DNA of 52,600 bases from contig JAGXAR010000024.1 of assembly GCA_018971525.1 (NCBI GenBank), positions 1-52,600 of the forward strand. The letters are read 5' to 3'. The notes under the pieces were generated by a model. It had not been told where the DNA came from. It saw only the letters and a list, made by a program, of their open reading frames with translations, and made no database searches. How positions within the stretch are numbered: position 1 is the first letter of the stretch; each line of letters opens with the position of its first letter. A program made the translations under genes and the position numbers. This document shows, one piece after another, positions 7,822-16,653 of the stretch. The stretch comes from Nitrospirota bacterium (GTDB lineage Bacteria; Nitrospirota; Nitrospiria; Nitrospirales; Nitrospiraceae).

Positions 7822-8976
7822 TCAAAACTGCAGGAAGCCTCCACCCCCCCACGGCGGGAATCCAAAGGGTCGCGCGCCTGCCACCGGTACCCCGGGGGGA
7901 GGTGTACCTTTCCAGGTCTTCGGCGGATGCTCGCGCACCACGAGCGCCGTGCGGTGCCGTATGCCCTCCCGGAGGTATTCGACCTCGATCGTCCGTCCTA
8001 CCAGCATACCTTTCATCGTGTCCAGGAACGCTCCGGGTGTGCGGATGGGGCTGCCATCGAGCGCCATCACGATATCGCCGCCCAGAATCCATGGCACTCC
8101 TTGCACCACAATGTCGAGGGTACCGGCCCGAAGTCCCGCGTCGGCGGCGGGGCTCCCATCTTCCACATCTTCTACCAGGAACCCCTGCCCGAGCGGCATC
8201 GCAAACAAGCTGATGAACTCCGCCGTGGGAAACTTCCCGCTGACCCCAAGCCAAGGTCGGCTCACCCGCCCGCGCTGCTTGAGTTCAGCCATCACGGCTT
8301 TGGCCTTATTGATCGGAATGGCAAAGCCGATGTTTTGGGCGCCGACGAGCGTAGCAGTAGAAATGCCGACGACGCGGCCCTGCGTATCCACGAGCGGCCC
8401 CCCGCTGTTGCCAGGGTTGATCGGCGCGGTGGTCCGGATGATGCGCGAGTCGACGAGACCACGCTTCCCCGGCAACGGCCCAAGACCGCTGATGATCCCC
8501 GACGTCAATGTGAACCCGAGCCCGAACGGGCTGCCCACCACAAGGGCTCGTTGTCCCACCTGCAGCTGGTCGGAGTCTCCGAGTGGGACCGTGGCGTACG
8601 GTCCCTTATCCCGAGGCAGCCGCAGCACCGCCAGGTCCGTTTCCGGGTCACTGCCGATCACCTCCATGCGGACTTGCCGGCCGTCGAACAACGTCGCAGT
8701 GATGGCGCTGGCTCGTTCCACGACGTGCGCATTCGTGAGCACGGTGCCGTCTTGATCGAGAATGAAGCCGGCTCCCACGCCGGTTGCCGTCGGATCCAGC
8801 ATCGGATGGTCTGAGGTGTACACAGAAGATAGAAAGACCGTCGCCGGGGCCAGCCGCTTGTACAATCCGACCGTCTGTTCGTCCTCGGAGTCGTTTCGAA
8901 CCGCGGCGACGCTGAAGGTACCGGCGGTGCAGGCCGTGACACTGATCAGGCCAATCAGAAGTGCCTGACGACTCAT
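7822..8976 (-). CDS. HtrA/DegP-type exported serine protease with a PDZ-like domain
   Basis: 384 residues from ATG 8976 (AAAGGCGG upstream). The N-terminal hydrophobic stretch ALLIGLISVTACTAGTFS is an export signal, possibly a lipoprotein type. The trypsin-like domain has the full triad: His in LTNAHVVERA, Asp in DPETDLAVLRL and Ser in NPGNSGGPLVD. After about residue 255 a PDZ-like domain follows (GFLVEDVEDGSPAADAGL, then GDIVMALDGSPI). The C-terminus is Pro/Gly-rich (PFGFPPWGGGG). The family degrades or chaperones misfolded periplasmic proteins. The gene starts 63 nt after the membrane protein at 9040-9447 ends, so they are probably co-transcribed. A GTPxVRTPGAF-like tail links the PDZ to the end. 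Confidence 0.85.
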   Translation of the reverse strand: MSRQALLIGLISVTACTAGTFSVAAVRNDSEDEQTVGLYKRLAPATVFLSSVYTSDHPMLDPTATGVGAGFILDQDGTVLTNAHVVERASAITATLFDGRQVRMEVIGSDPETDLAVLRLPRDKGPYATVPLGDSDQLQVGQRALVVGSPFGLGFTLTSGIISGLGPLPGKRGLVDSRIIRTTAPINPGNSGGPLVDTQGRVVGISTATLVGAQNIGFAIPINKAKAVMAELKQRGRVSRPWLGVSGKFPTAEFISLFAMPLGQGFLVEDVEDGSPAADAGLRAGTLDIVVQGVPWILGGDIVMALDGSPIRTPGAFLDTMKGMLVGRTIEVEYLREGIRHRTALVVREHPPKTWKGTPPPGVPVAGARPFGFPPWGGGGFLQF

Positions 8977-9039
8977 GTGATGCCGCCTTTCTCTCTGACG
9001 ATCCGAGCCGTCTGCCCCATTGGCACCCGACCACAAGGC

Positions 9040-9447
9040 TCATGGTTGTGTGTGAATCGTACGAGTCCGGTGCTGCCGGTCTCGCAGGATCAGCGAGGGC
9101 TCTCCGGCCGTGTCCAGACTCAGCACCAGGCGCGTTTTTCCGTCGACGTCGTGGATCGAGAGGCCGGATTCTTCCGAGAGGCCGAGCCGGATAACCCGGG
9201 CCTCGCTCCGATGCAGCATGGCGAGATAGGGCTCCTCCTCTGCCGAGAACCCGATGATGGCACGTGATTTCCCCCGTTGATCCACCAGACGAAATTCGTT
9301 CGCGCTCACGACCGCAGGGATTTGACCGCCAGTCTCTTCGGCCACGACTGGATCACCGAGCACCAGCCATGCAGCCAGCAGGCCCCCCGCAAAGCCGGCT
9401 ACAAGGCTGATCAGAGGAACGGCCCACGATCCTGAGCTTACTCTCAT
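9040..9447 (-). CDS. Membrane-anchored protein with beta-repeat extracytoplasmic domain
   Basis: 135 residues with GGAGAT 6 nt before ATG 9447. One N-terminal helix (VPLISLVAGFAGGLLAAWLVL) acts as an anchor or uncleaved signal. The rest is made of short similar units: FRLVDQRGKSRAIIGFS, YLAMLHRSEARVIRLGLS, LSIHDVDGKTRLVLSLD and PSLILRDRQHRTRTIH. Each has the pattern hydrophobic strand, D-x-x-G-x-x-R, hydrophobic strand, suggesting a small beta-repeat fold. It belongs to a conserved hypothetical family with repeats of this type. The tight linkage to the HtrA-like protease suggests a shared envelope role, for example substrate presentation, but this is inference. Confidence 0.65.
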   Translation of the reverse strand: MRVSSGSWAVPLISLVAGFAGGLLAAWLVLGDPVVAEETGGQIPAVVSANEFRLVDQRGKSRAIIGFSAEEEPYLAMLHRSEARVIRLGLSEESGLSIHDVDGKTRLVLSLDTAGEPSLILRDRQHRTRTIHTQP

Positions 9448-9530
9448 TGTGTATCTCCTACCTGCTTGGTCTCCCGGCCACCGTTCCCCCGGCTGTCATG
9501 TTGATTGTCCATCGGTTCCTGCTGCTCGTA

Positions 9531-9958
9531 CTAATTCACGGGACAGATACATTCTCTATTCCCTTCCCTCTGATCTTCAGCCCTTTGGACGCACACCACG
9601 AATCCGGACGTGTGGGATTCCACCATCCCCACGGCCTCACGTATATGAATACGTACCCAGAGCCAGGCGGGTTCACCGTGGATTCGTATAGTGTCCTCGA
9701 CCCATGGATTCGAGCGCATCAACCTTGCCAAGAATCACGGCATCGGCGCACAACTTTTTGTCCGTTTCATTATGCGATCCTGAAGCCGATCTTCATTCGG
9801 AGCCTGGCTGGCCGCAACGATTCCGGCCGGCTTGAGATAGGGGTGTGAGCCGGTTTTCTGAGCGATATCATCCACGAACGACCTCCGATCCGGAGAGAGT
9901 GCGACTCATGAGTCAGCGGCGCGACCTGCACTGAGGCGCAGGACACCAACAGACTCAT
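9531..9958 (-). pseudogene. Decayed third copy of the GADAVV lipoprotein
   Basis: Reading across frames reconstructs a relative of the 4532-5071 lipoprotein. Frame 1 gives MSLLVSCASVQVAPLTHES against MLLACVSVQVEPLTHES. Frame 2 gives PAGIVAASQAPNEDRLQDRI against ELARIIATSQSADEDRLRDKI. Frame 3 gives CADAVILGKVDALESMG against GADAVVLGKSDVLESMG. The next shift gives LYESTVNPP against LYESTMGPT, and the last gives VQRAEDQREGNRE against VQGAADQTGRTE. At least four frame changes and a shortened signal peptide show that the gene is dead. It lies between the membrane protein of the protease pair and a response regulator. Confidence 0.8.
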
Positions 9959-10040
9959 AGGTCACGTCGCCGACACAGCACCAGCAGCTCGGCCTATCAC
10001 TTCACGTCTCTCCGTCGAGTGCCGGAACTGCAACATCACC

Positions 10041-10508
10041 TCACCGCGCTCGCCCTGCCAAGTGAATCGATGCGGCCAGTTGAACGGGCGACTTTGTGGA
10101 AGAACCGGAATCCGTCCCCGCATCTCCATGGCCGGATCGAATCTGGTCCATTGCCGCACGCACGATCAGCAGCACCTGGGTCACGGGAACCGGCTTCCTG
10201 ATCCAGGCGAAGGCTCCACGCTCGATAGCGACCTGCTCCAGGCTCAGGTCGGCGCATGAAATCAGAATCACCGGTGTCTCCGGCATGAGTTCCCGGCTGA
10301 GTGCCAACAGTTCCAAGCCGTTTAATCGAGGCATCTGATAGTCGGTGAGGACAACATCATAGTGCCGTTTTTTGAGCTCCTCGATAGCGACCATTCCGTC
10401 AACAGCCGGGAACACGTTATAGCCGGCCTTCGAGAGCACATCGCTTATGAGATATCGTGTGGACTCATCATCCTCTGCCACCAACACTCGCAGTCCATAG
10501 CCTTCCAT
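10041..10508 (-). CDS. Single-domain response regulator
   Basis: 155 residues from ATG 10508, preceded by GGGAGGG. Receiver domain, residues about 5-122: acidic pair in RVLVAEDDEST, phosphoacceptor Asp in VVLTDYQMPRLNG, Ser in the usual Thr/Ser position (VILISCAD) and the conserved Lys in IRKPVP. No output domain follows; the last 25 residues (GDAGTDSGSSTKSPVQ) look disordered. Such stand-alone receivers relay phosphate or bind partner proteins. No kinase gene is adjacent: the nearest (13432) has its own regulator. The gene starts immediately after the ManC-like pseudogene on the same strand. Confidence 0.85.
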   Translation of the reverse strand: MEGYGLRVLVAEDDESTRYLISDVLSKAGYNVFPAVDGMVAIEELKKRHYDVVLTDYQMPRLNGLELLALSRELMPETPVILISCADLSLEQVAIERGAFAWIRKPVPVTQVLLIVRAAMDQIRSGHGDAGTDSGSSTKSPVQLAASIHLAGRAR

Positions 10509-11493
10509 GAGACCCTCCCTTCTTGCCGTGCCGCACTCACCATAGCCCTGCTGCGGCTGGTACAATACTCGACGAGTCGGCAGCAGTCCGAGACGGAACC
10601 GGAACGCCCAGACGTGTCGACGATACGAACTCCTCTGCCCAAATCGCTCCACAGCACATGCTGCACCGGCAGCACCGCCAGCCATTCGGGATACCGTGCC
10701 AGAACGGCGGTGGAGAAGTTGGCGGGCGCATCGTCCGATAGACGTCCTCAACAACCAGCTGTTCCCAGTGCGCGCCAATCGCCGGCCGGATCATGGAGAA
10801 GGAGCCAGCCAAGTGCGGCGCGGCTTCCACGGTCGGATCGAACAGACTCTGTGCCCGCGCAACCACGTCCATCGTATTCCAGAGCCACCCCTCCCGCGTC
10901 AACCTGCCGGCGTGATCACACGTCGGTTTCTCCATGAATTACGCGAGATCCCGAAGGGCTTCCACGGAAGTGTCCCTCAGCGGCGCGCCGGGGTTAAGCC
11001 ACCCGTACTCCGGCTCGGGATCAGGTGGCTCGATGGCGAGCAGGACTACTCGTTGGCTGGAACTCACCGTAAGACACCGCACGGCCTAGGCGACGGCCTG
11101 CATGAACCGCCAGCCCGGTTGGACGGAGTGGCCCGACGGGAGCACCGCCACGTCCGCGTATGTATCCAAATGGAGCACGGTTCGCCAGGGGGAGAAGGAT
11201 GCCAGAAGCCGTGTCCCGCTGATCTGATTGGAACAGGACGAGTCCAGGCAGGCTGGCTCCAGACCCCCCTCCACATAACGCCGGTGATGCTCGGTCGCAA
11301 CGACCACTCGAATCTGCGGTATCAGCATCGCCGCCCGATGGACGCCATGTTGAAGTCTGGTCCGATGTCCCAAGAATGCACAGAACTCCTTCGGCGCTTC
11401 GGAGCCCAAGCATTCCCGGGCGAATTCCTTAAGCCGTGCCCCCTCGCCCCAGCCGAGAACAATCCCTCGGATATCCTGTGGTGTGTTCGTCAT
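10509..11493 (-). pseudogene. Mannose-1-phosphate guanylyltransferase-like nucleotidyltransferase, broken
   Basis: A sugar-nucleotide transferase can be traced from ATG 11493 (GGAG upstream). The N-terminus IRGIVLGWGEGARLKEF is the nucleotide-binding motif (usual GGxGxRL, here GWGEGARL), followed by FCAFLGHRTRLQHGVHRAAM. Two compensating shifts put PGLVLFQSDQRDTASGILLPLA in another frame, then VLHLDTYADVAVLPSGHSV returns. An in-frame TAG near 11089 follows FMQAVA and a TAA near 10939 precedes FMEKPT; between them is VVLLAIEPPDPEPEYGW, the Y-G-Y/W motif of these enzymes. A one-base deletion near 10723 precedes NFSTAVLARYPEWLAVLP and HVLWSDLGRG, the conserved W-S-D-L-G. The enzyme would have made a GDP- or NDP-sugar for surface polysaccharides. 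Two stops plus at least three shifts make it clearly dead. Confidence 0.8.
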
Positions 11494-11747
11494 GACGCAC
11501 TCCTTCTTGCGCCGACCAATCCAGGTCTCGAAGCTGAGCAGTCCATGGGGCCTCGCACAACCCGACGGATATTCAGATGGAGAAGCCCACCCATCGCCAT
11601 GAGCTTGCGGTTCTCCCGTATCACGGGGTCCTCGATCCAGCCGCAATTGACGCAATGGGCTTGAGGAACCTCCCGGCTGTCGATCTCTTTCCCCGGCCAT
11701 GCATACCTGTCGATGATCACGAACCCTCCACAGCGCACACAGGTCAT
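11490..11747 (-). CDS. Small zinc-ribbon-like protein
   Basis: 85 residues. ATG 11747 is chosen because GGAGGTGG lies 5-10 nt upstream; longer readings start without a ribosome-binding site. Two CxxC pairs, MTCVRCGG and AHCVNCGW, about 32 residues apart, should bind one zinc ion. Between them is FVIIDRYAWPGKEID, after them IEDPVIRENRKL. No known family is recognised, although two-CxxC mini-proteins are common in this phylum and often bind RNA or protein. Its stop overlaps the ATG of the ManC-like pseudogene (ATGA), so the two were translationally coupled. The C-terminal 30 residues have no recognisable features. Confidence 0.65.
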   Translation of the reverse strand: MTCVRCGGFVIIDRYAWPGKEIDSREVPQAHCVNCGWIEDPVIRENRKLMAMGGLLHLNIRRVVRGPMDCSASRPGLVGARRSAS

Positions 11748-11968
11748 GGTTCCACCTCCTCTGCTCATCCCGGTGCGACGTGCCCCGGACGCGACAACCG
11801 GCCCCGCTCGACGAATCATGTCGTGCAACGCTCTCTGTCCACCTATGCAATGAGCAAAAGAGATGCCCGCACCGCAATCGTGACGAGGAATTGTCGTTAT
11901 GCGCCAAACGAACGTCTGGGAGCGGGGACGACGTTTTCAGAAACAATTCGAGAGGTGTGGTCCGCTAG

Positions 11969-11998
11969 AGCAGGTTGGCACGAGTGTGCCAACCTGCT
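11969..11998. repeat. Perfect 13-bp inverted repeat with 4-nt loop
   Basis: The arms are AGCAGGTTGGCAC and GTGCCAACCTGCT around GAGT. The palindrome lies 53 nt downstream of the sigma-54 regulator's stop codon (12051, minus strand) and 222 nt upstream of the zinc-ribbon start. It would form a very stable RNA hairpin at the end of the efflux operon, or act as a DNA site for a dimeric regulator. No U-tract follows on either strand, so it is not a standard intrinsic terminator. The rest of 11748-12050 holds nothing else recognisable. Confidence 0.6.
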
Positions 11999-12050
11999 AC
12001 GGCACAATAGAAGATGAGACGAGCGATAGAAGAGCGCATGAGCCGCGCCG

Positions 12051-13442
12051 CTAGTCAGAGGATTCAAGACGAGAGTCGGCTTGATGCTTGTGCAGACCGT
12101 ACTGCTCCAGGAGACGGTAGAGCGTGCGCCGACTGATTCCCAGCCGACGAGCCGCCTGTTCCTTGTTCCGTCCGGTGGCTTCATAGGCAGCAAGGACCTG
12201 CTCTCGCTGAAGCGCTCCGAGGGTTCCGGGAAGTGCGCGCCGTTCCTGGGCGACCTCGCTCGTTCCCTCTCGAATCTCGAGTGGCAAATTGTCGAGCGGC
12301 AGGACTGCATGTGTGGCGAGCGCGACGGCTCGCTCGATGACATGCTCCAGCTCCCGCACGTTACCCGGCCAGACGGCGCGTTGTAATACCCGCATCGCGT
12401 CGGGAGCGATGGCGGTGACGGGGACAGCCTTCTGTCCACCATACCGCGCCAGAAACAATTCTGCAAGAAGCGGGATGTCTTCCGGCCGCTCACGGAGCGG
12501 CGGGATCGTGGTGGTGACGGTATTCAGGCGATAGAGCAGGTCCTCCCGGAACCGTCCGGCTGACACGAGTTGGTGCAAGTTTCGACGCGAAGCGGAAATC
12601 ACGCGAAGATCGAGCTTCACCGGCTCATTGCTGCCGACCCGACGGATCTCTTGTTCTTGCAACGCCCGCAACAATTTCGCCTGCCCCGCCGGAGACAGAT
12701 CGGCCACCTCGTCCAGAAAGAGCGTCCCTCCACTGGCCTCTTCCAGTAAGCCCCGCCGGAATGCATGGGCTCCGGTGAACGAGCCTTTGACATGGCCGAA
12801 CAGTTCGCTTTCGAGAAGTGGATCAGGGATCGCGCTGCAATTCACGGCCACGAACAAGCTGGCGGCCCGTGCGCTGTTGTCGTGGATTGCCCGGGCAATG
12901 ACCTCTTTCCCTGTCCCGCTTTCTCCCTGGATCAGCACGCTCGTCCGGCCCGGCGCCACCTTCCCGACAAGCTTGAAAACCTCTACCATGGCGTGGCTCT
13001 GGCCGACGAATGACGCCGCACGCACACGCTCATCAAACGCTCTGGAGAGGTGTCGGTGTTCGCGCACAAGCCGGTGATGCTGAACGGCGCGGTTCATCAC
13101 AAGCGCCAGTTCCTCCAGATTCACCGGTTTGGTGATGTAATCGAAAGCCCCTTGCTTCATGGCCTGGATTGCGGTGTCAAGCGACCCGAACGCGGTCAGC
13201 AGTACCACAGGGGTCTCCGGAGAAGAGTCGCGAATCCTTTGCAGGAGATCCATTCCGGAGAGCGGACTCATCTTGATATCGCTCATGATCGCATCAAAAT
13301 CCCGTCCCCCTACCGTCTCCATGGCCTCCGCCACCCCGGGCGCCAGAACGACGTGAAATCCGGCGCGTTGCAGCGCTTCACCCAGCATCTCGCGGTTGTG
13401 CCGGTCGTCATCCACGACCAGGACCCAGCTCTCATTCTCCAT
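12051..13442 (-). CDS. Sigma-54-dependent response regulator (NtrC family)
   Basis: 463 residues; AGGAGAGG lies before ATG 13442. The receiver domain (about 5-120) has VLVVDDDRHNRE, Asp in IMSDIKMSP, Thr in VLLTAFGS and Lys in YITKPVN. The AAA+ domain (about 145-375) has Walker A GESGTGKE, the sigma-54 contact loop as GSFTGA (usual GAFTGA), and Walker B GGTLFLDEV. A Fis-type helix-turn-helix ends the protein (NKEQAARRLGISRRTLYRL). The start overlaps the kinase gene by 11 nt, so they form a two-component pair. It should activate sigma-54 promoters, plausibly including that of the efflux operon in which it lies. The GSFTGA variant occurs in active family members. Confidence 0.9.
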   Translation of the reverse strand: MENESWVLVVDDDRHNREMLGEALQRAGFHVVLAPGVAEAMETVGGRDFDAIMSDIKMSPLSGMDLLQRIRDSSPETPVVLLTAFGSLDTAIQAMKQGAFDYITKPVNLEELALVMNRAVQHHRLVREHRHLSRAFDERVRAASFVGQSHAMVEVFKLVGKVAPGRTSVLIQGESGTGKEVIARAIHDNSARAASLFVAVNCSAIPDPLLESELFGHVKGSFTGAHAFRRGLLEEASGGTLFLDEVADLSPAGQAKLLRALQEQEIRRVGSNEPVKLDLRVISASRRNLHQLVSAGRFREDLLYRLNTVTTTIPPLRERPEDIPLLAELFLARYGGQKAVPVTAIAPDAMRVLQRAVWPGNVRELEHVIERAVALATHAVLPLDNLPLEIREGTSEVAQERRALPGTLGALQREQVLAAYEATGRNKEQAARRLGISRRTLYRLLEQYGLHKHQADSRLESSD

Positions 13443-15084
13443 CGGATGCCTCTCCTAGACGACGTGCCCTCCACAGCGGAAGATCGATTATGAAGGTGGT
13501 TCCCTGTCCGACGGCACTCTGCACCGCGAGTCGTCCTCCGGCCGCCGAGACCGCTCGGTGACAGATCGCTAATCCAAGCCCTGTCCCCCGCTGGGCCTGC
13601 CGCGTCGTGAAGAATGGTTCAAAAATGCGGTGGACATATTCCGATGGAATCCCATGCCCGGAATCCCGCACGATCAGACGGATGGCGCCGTCCTCCAACT
13701 CAGGTGTCCCGGCCACCACAAGAGTTCCGTCTGTCTCCTCGTTCCGGATGTATCGGGTGCAGATCGCCAGCTCTCCTCCCTGTGGCATGGCTTGAATCGC
13801 GTTCGTGACCAGGTTAAAGATGAGCCCGTGAAGGGTCTGTGTATCCGCAGCGACAGGAGCGAGTCCTTGCGGCAGGTCGGTCACGAGCTCGATAGACCGA
13901 TGAGGAAGACCGGGGGCATTGACGGCCAGCACATCCTGGATGACCGCGTTGAGGTCCACGGGGCTCCGTTCGGTTCTGACGCGAGTCGACTCGAGAATAT
14001 GATGGAGGATCTCGATCATCCGCTTGACCTCGGCCCGGACAACAGACAGATGCCGATCACGATCCTCGATCGTGGCATCGTGCTCGAGCATCTGAAGGTT
14101 CCCAAAAATCGCGTTCAGGGGGTTCCCCAGTTCGTGCGCCACTACAGCCGAGAGTTCACCTAGAGCAGCCAACTTTTCTGCCCGTTCAGCCTGGGCGCGG
14201 GCCTCTCCCAGCATCGCATGGGTCCGGCGAAGTTCTTCCGTGGTTTCGGAAACCTTCCGTTGCAACGTGTCGTTGAAGCGATGTATCTCTTGGAGCAATT
14301 GTTCTTTGACAGCCGCAGCCTCCCGAATTCGGTCCACCATCCGATTGTATTGGCTCACCACCTCTCGAATGTCCGATGATCCTCCCAGTGGCGCCTGGCT
14401 GGCCAAATCTCCGCCTTCCGTCCTCCGCATGGCCTGCAGGAGCAACGCCACGGGGCGATGGACCTGCGCCCTGAGAAGGAGCAGGAACACCAGGCTCGTC
14501 AGTGCCACCATCGCCACGGCGAGCACCTTGCCGAACGCCCGCTCTTGCTCGATGAGACGATCATACTTGGCAATCGAAAACTTTCCACGAAGCGCCCCCA
14601 TCACATGACCCTTGACAATCACCGGGGCGGTAATGACCCATCCCCTATCCTCTTGGGCATCATCGAACCAGCTCACGGCCCGTCCCGCCCGCACGGAGAT
14701 CCGCTCCTGTTCGGTCAACGTCGTGGGAGCCTGTCCCTGATCCGTGGTCGTGATCAGCACACCGGTGCCCCCCGAAACATCGTAGACACTCAGACGCCGG
14801 AGGCCGGGACGCAACTCCATGATGTCCACGAACGCCTTATCCAAGGCTTTCACATCGCGAATATCGTTACCTACGTTTCCGATGATGCGGCTCGTGGCTG
14901 TTGCCGCCCGCAGAAACGCGTCCAGACGGTCTTCCTCGGCAGCCCGTTCAATTACCATAGTATCAACCATGTTCACCGAAGCGATCGCCAGTAGGACCAG
15001 CACAATGCCGGTCACCACCACACCACCTAACACGCCCGCAATGCGCCGCATACCTGCATTCAGCCGGTCGGCCATCCAGCTCAT
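13432..15084 (-). CDS. Membrane sensor histidine kinase
   Basis: 550 residues from ATG 15084 (GGGAG 5 nt upstream); ATG 15102 is an alternative. Order: a transmembrane helix (IAGVLGGVVVTGIVLVLLAI), an extracytoplasmic sensor domain of about 140 residues, a second helix (VLAVAMVALTSLVFLLLLRA), HAMP, a coiled linker (VKEQLLQEIHRFNDTLQ), the HisKA box LSAVVAHELGNPLNAIFG with the phosphorylated His, and HATPase_c with N-box NLVTNAIQAMPQGG, RDSGHGIP and GTGLGLAICHR. It pairs with the NtrC-type regulator, whose start it overlaps. The sensor domain resembles double-Cache-type periplasmic domains in length, but its ligand cannot be read from the sequence. Confidence 0.9.
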   Translation of the reverse strand: MSWMADRLNAGMRRIAGVLGGVVVTGIVLVLLAIASVNMVDTMVIERAAEEDRLDAFLRAATATSRIIGNVGNDIRDVKALDKAFVDIMELRPGLRRLSVYDVSGGTGVLITTTDQGQAPTTLTEQERISVRAGRAVSWFDDAQEDRGWVITAPVIVKGHVMGALRGKFSIAKYDRLIEQERAFGKVLAVAMVALTSLVFLLLLRAQVHRPVALLLQAMRRTEGGDLASQAPLGGSSDIREVVSQYNRMVDRIREAAAVKEQLLQEIHRFNDTLQRKVSETTEELRRTHAMLGEARAQAERAEKLAALGELSAVVAHELGNPLNAIFGNLQMLEHDATIEDRDRHLSVVRAEVKRMIEILHHILESTRVRTERSPVDLNAVIQDVLAVNAPGLPHRSIELVTDLPQGLAPVAADTQTLHGLIFNLVTNAIQAMPQGGELAICTRYIRNEETDGTLVVAGTPELEDGAIRLIVRDSGHGIPSEYVHRIFEPFFTTRQAQRGTGLGLAICHRAVSAAGGRLAVQSAVGQGTTFIIDLPLWRARRLGEASDGE

Positions 15085-15213
15085 CAGTCTCCCGTTCCCC
15101 ATGAGGACATTATTCCAGCACCGGCACGCTCACGACAAGGTGGGTAAGGCTGAGTCTCTATTTTCATATTCGGCTTGCACGGGCTTGGCGACTCACACAG
15201 CCGGACTTGCCTG

Positions 15214-16653
15214 TCAAAACCGTTGATACCCTGTGCCCGTGGCGAAGGCGACAGCCGCGATTCCAACCTGAACGGCATATCGTGCTTCGGATAGTCGAAC
15301 TTCAGACGCCAAAAGAGCCGTTGTCGCCGTGGTGACGTCGACAATAGAGGCCAGCCCCAGCCGATATCGTTCCTTGGCCAAGGTGAGCGCACTCCGTGCT
15401 GACTCAACTTCCTTCTCCTCGACGGTGATCTGTTGCCGGGCCGTTTGCAGCGTCAAGTATGCATCCGCCACCTCCAACGCAATTCTGTTCGACAAATCGA
15501 CCTTTCTCTGCTCAGCCTTGTATTTTTGTTGCCGCGCTTCGCCAACGCGGTTCTCGATCAGAAACCCGGTAAATATCGGTACGGAAACCATGGCTCCCGC
15601 ACCCCACCAAAGATTGGTTTGCCCGGGATGTGAACCGGCATATTGGTTCAGCGGGGCATCACTGAAGTGGATGACCCCGGACATTCCTTGGGCTGCGATA
15701 GTGGGAAAGTTCAACGCCTGGGCCGAACTCAGCCGTTCATCCGCTTGTTTAATCCGATCAGCCGTGCCGAGTAGTTCCGGCCGGTCCTCCAGCGCCTGGG
15801 TGATCAGTGTCTCCAGTGTGCTCAATGACGAGGCAGCGGCAGGAAGGTCCTCCAAGGTATAGTCCTCCGCGCCCCGGACTCCCATGGCGTTATTCAGGCC
15901 TGCGAAGGCGGCACGAAGTTCGTTCTTGGCTTGAACCAACTGAATCTCGGCGTTCTTGAGCTCGACCGAAATGAAGTCGAAGTCCAGTTTGGACTTCAAT
16001 TCCCGCTTATACAAAATCGCAGTTTGATCACGCAGGACACCACGTTCCCGCACGGTTTCTTCCGCGATCTCGACGAGACGCTTTTGCCGTAAGCAGTGGA
16101 TGTAGGCTTGTTGCACCGTGAGAATCACCGTGGCCTTGTGCGTCAGGATGTCCTTTTCGGCCGCCTCCTGGCCGGCCCGCTCCGCCAGCACTTTGTGCAC
16201 AGTTTGACCGAAATCGTAAATCAGCTGGTCCGCCCGAAATCCCGCACTTTCTATATAGGAGGTCGGTTTGTTCTGTGCTCCTGCCACGTTGAACGCGCTG
16301 AGCGGACGAACGGTCCCTCCAGTCTGAATCGCATAGGCATTTAACTCCGGGTAGTAGCGGGACGCCGCCTGATCCGTGACCGCCTCCGCGGCAAGAGCCG
16401 TCTCCTTCGATCGGCGAAGCAGCGGATGACGTTCAAGGCCGATCCGAATCGCGGACTCGTAGCCAAGAAAAGCTCCCTTCGATAGAGGGATATTCGGCGA
16501 TGGCGAGTACACGAGCGGCTGTGCAGGGCCCTCAGAGGCACGCTCCGCCGACCAGCAGGTTCCGCCGGATGCAAGCACGAAGATCAGCACGCACCATAGG
16601 CCCAATGATAACCGACGTGCGACCTCCAATCTCGTGGAGTCAATACCGCGCAT
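15214..16653 (-). CDS. TolC-family outer-membrane channel protein (third of three)
   Basis: 479 residues from ATG 16653, chosen for the AGGAGTTGAAT just upstream. The start lies within the end of the preceding TolC gene (14-nt overlap). The signal peptide includes LGLWCVLIFVLASGGTCWSA. Two outer-membrane efflux repeats follow, each rich in long alpha-helices with the family's A-Y-L-T-L pattern (VADAYLTLQTARQQI, then LTLAKERYRLGLASIVDV). A trimer would form the outer-membrane exit duct for the RND pump encoded upstream. 129 nt separate it from the kinase gene. It is clearly paralogous to the next two genes upstream. Confidence 0.85.
   Translation of the reverse strand: MRGIDSTRLEVARRLSLGLWCVLIFVLASGGTCWSAERASEGPAQPLVYSPSPNIPLSKGAFLGYESAIRIGLERHPLLRRSKETALAAEAVTDQAASRYYPELNAYAIQTGGTVRPLSAFNVAGAQNKPTSYIESAGFRADQLIYDFGQTVHKVLAERAGQEAAEKDILTHKATVILTVQQAYIHCLRQKRLVEIAEETVRERGVLRDQTAILYKRELKSKLDFDFISVELKNAEIQLVQAKNELRAAFAGLNNAMGVRGAEDYTLEDLPAAASSLSTLETLITQALEDRPELLGTADRIKQADERLSSAQALNFPTIAAQGMSGVIHFSDAPLNQYAGSHPGQTNLWWGAGAMVSVPIFTGFLIENRVGEARQQKYKAEQRKVDLSNRIALEVADAYLTLQTARQQITVEEKEVESARSALTLAKERYRLGLASIVDVTTATTALLASEVRLSEARYAVQVGIAAVAFATGTGYQRF

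Noticed and set aside
9962-10159. 65-codon minus-strand frame after the receiver protein
   Set aside because: Overlaps the receiver gene in another frame, no ribosome-binding site and no recognisable pattern.
11086-11946. 286-codon minus-strand frame as a single protein
   Set aside because: The first half is in the wrong frame for the zinc-ribbon gene; only the part from 11493 down is coding, and it is the broken ManC-like gene.
11969-11998. Sigma-54 promoter inside the palindrome (TGGCAC element)
   Set aside because: TGGCAC is present, but the required downstream TTGC at the correct spacing is not; the palindrome explains the sequence better.
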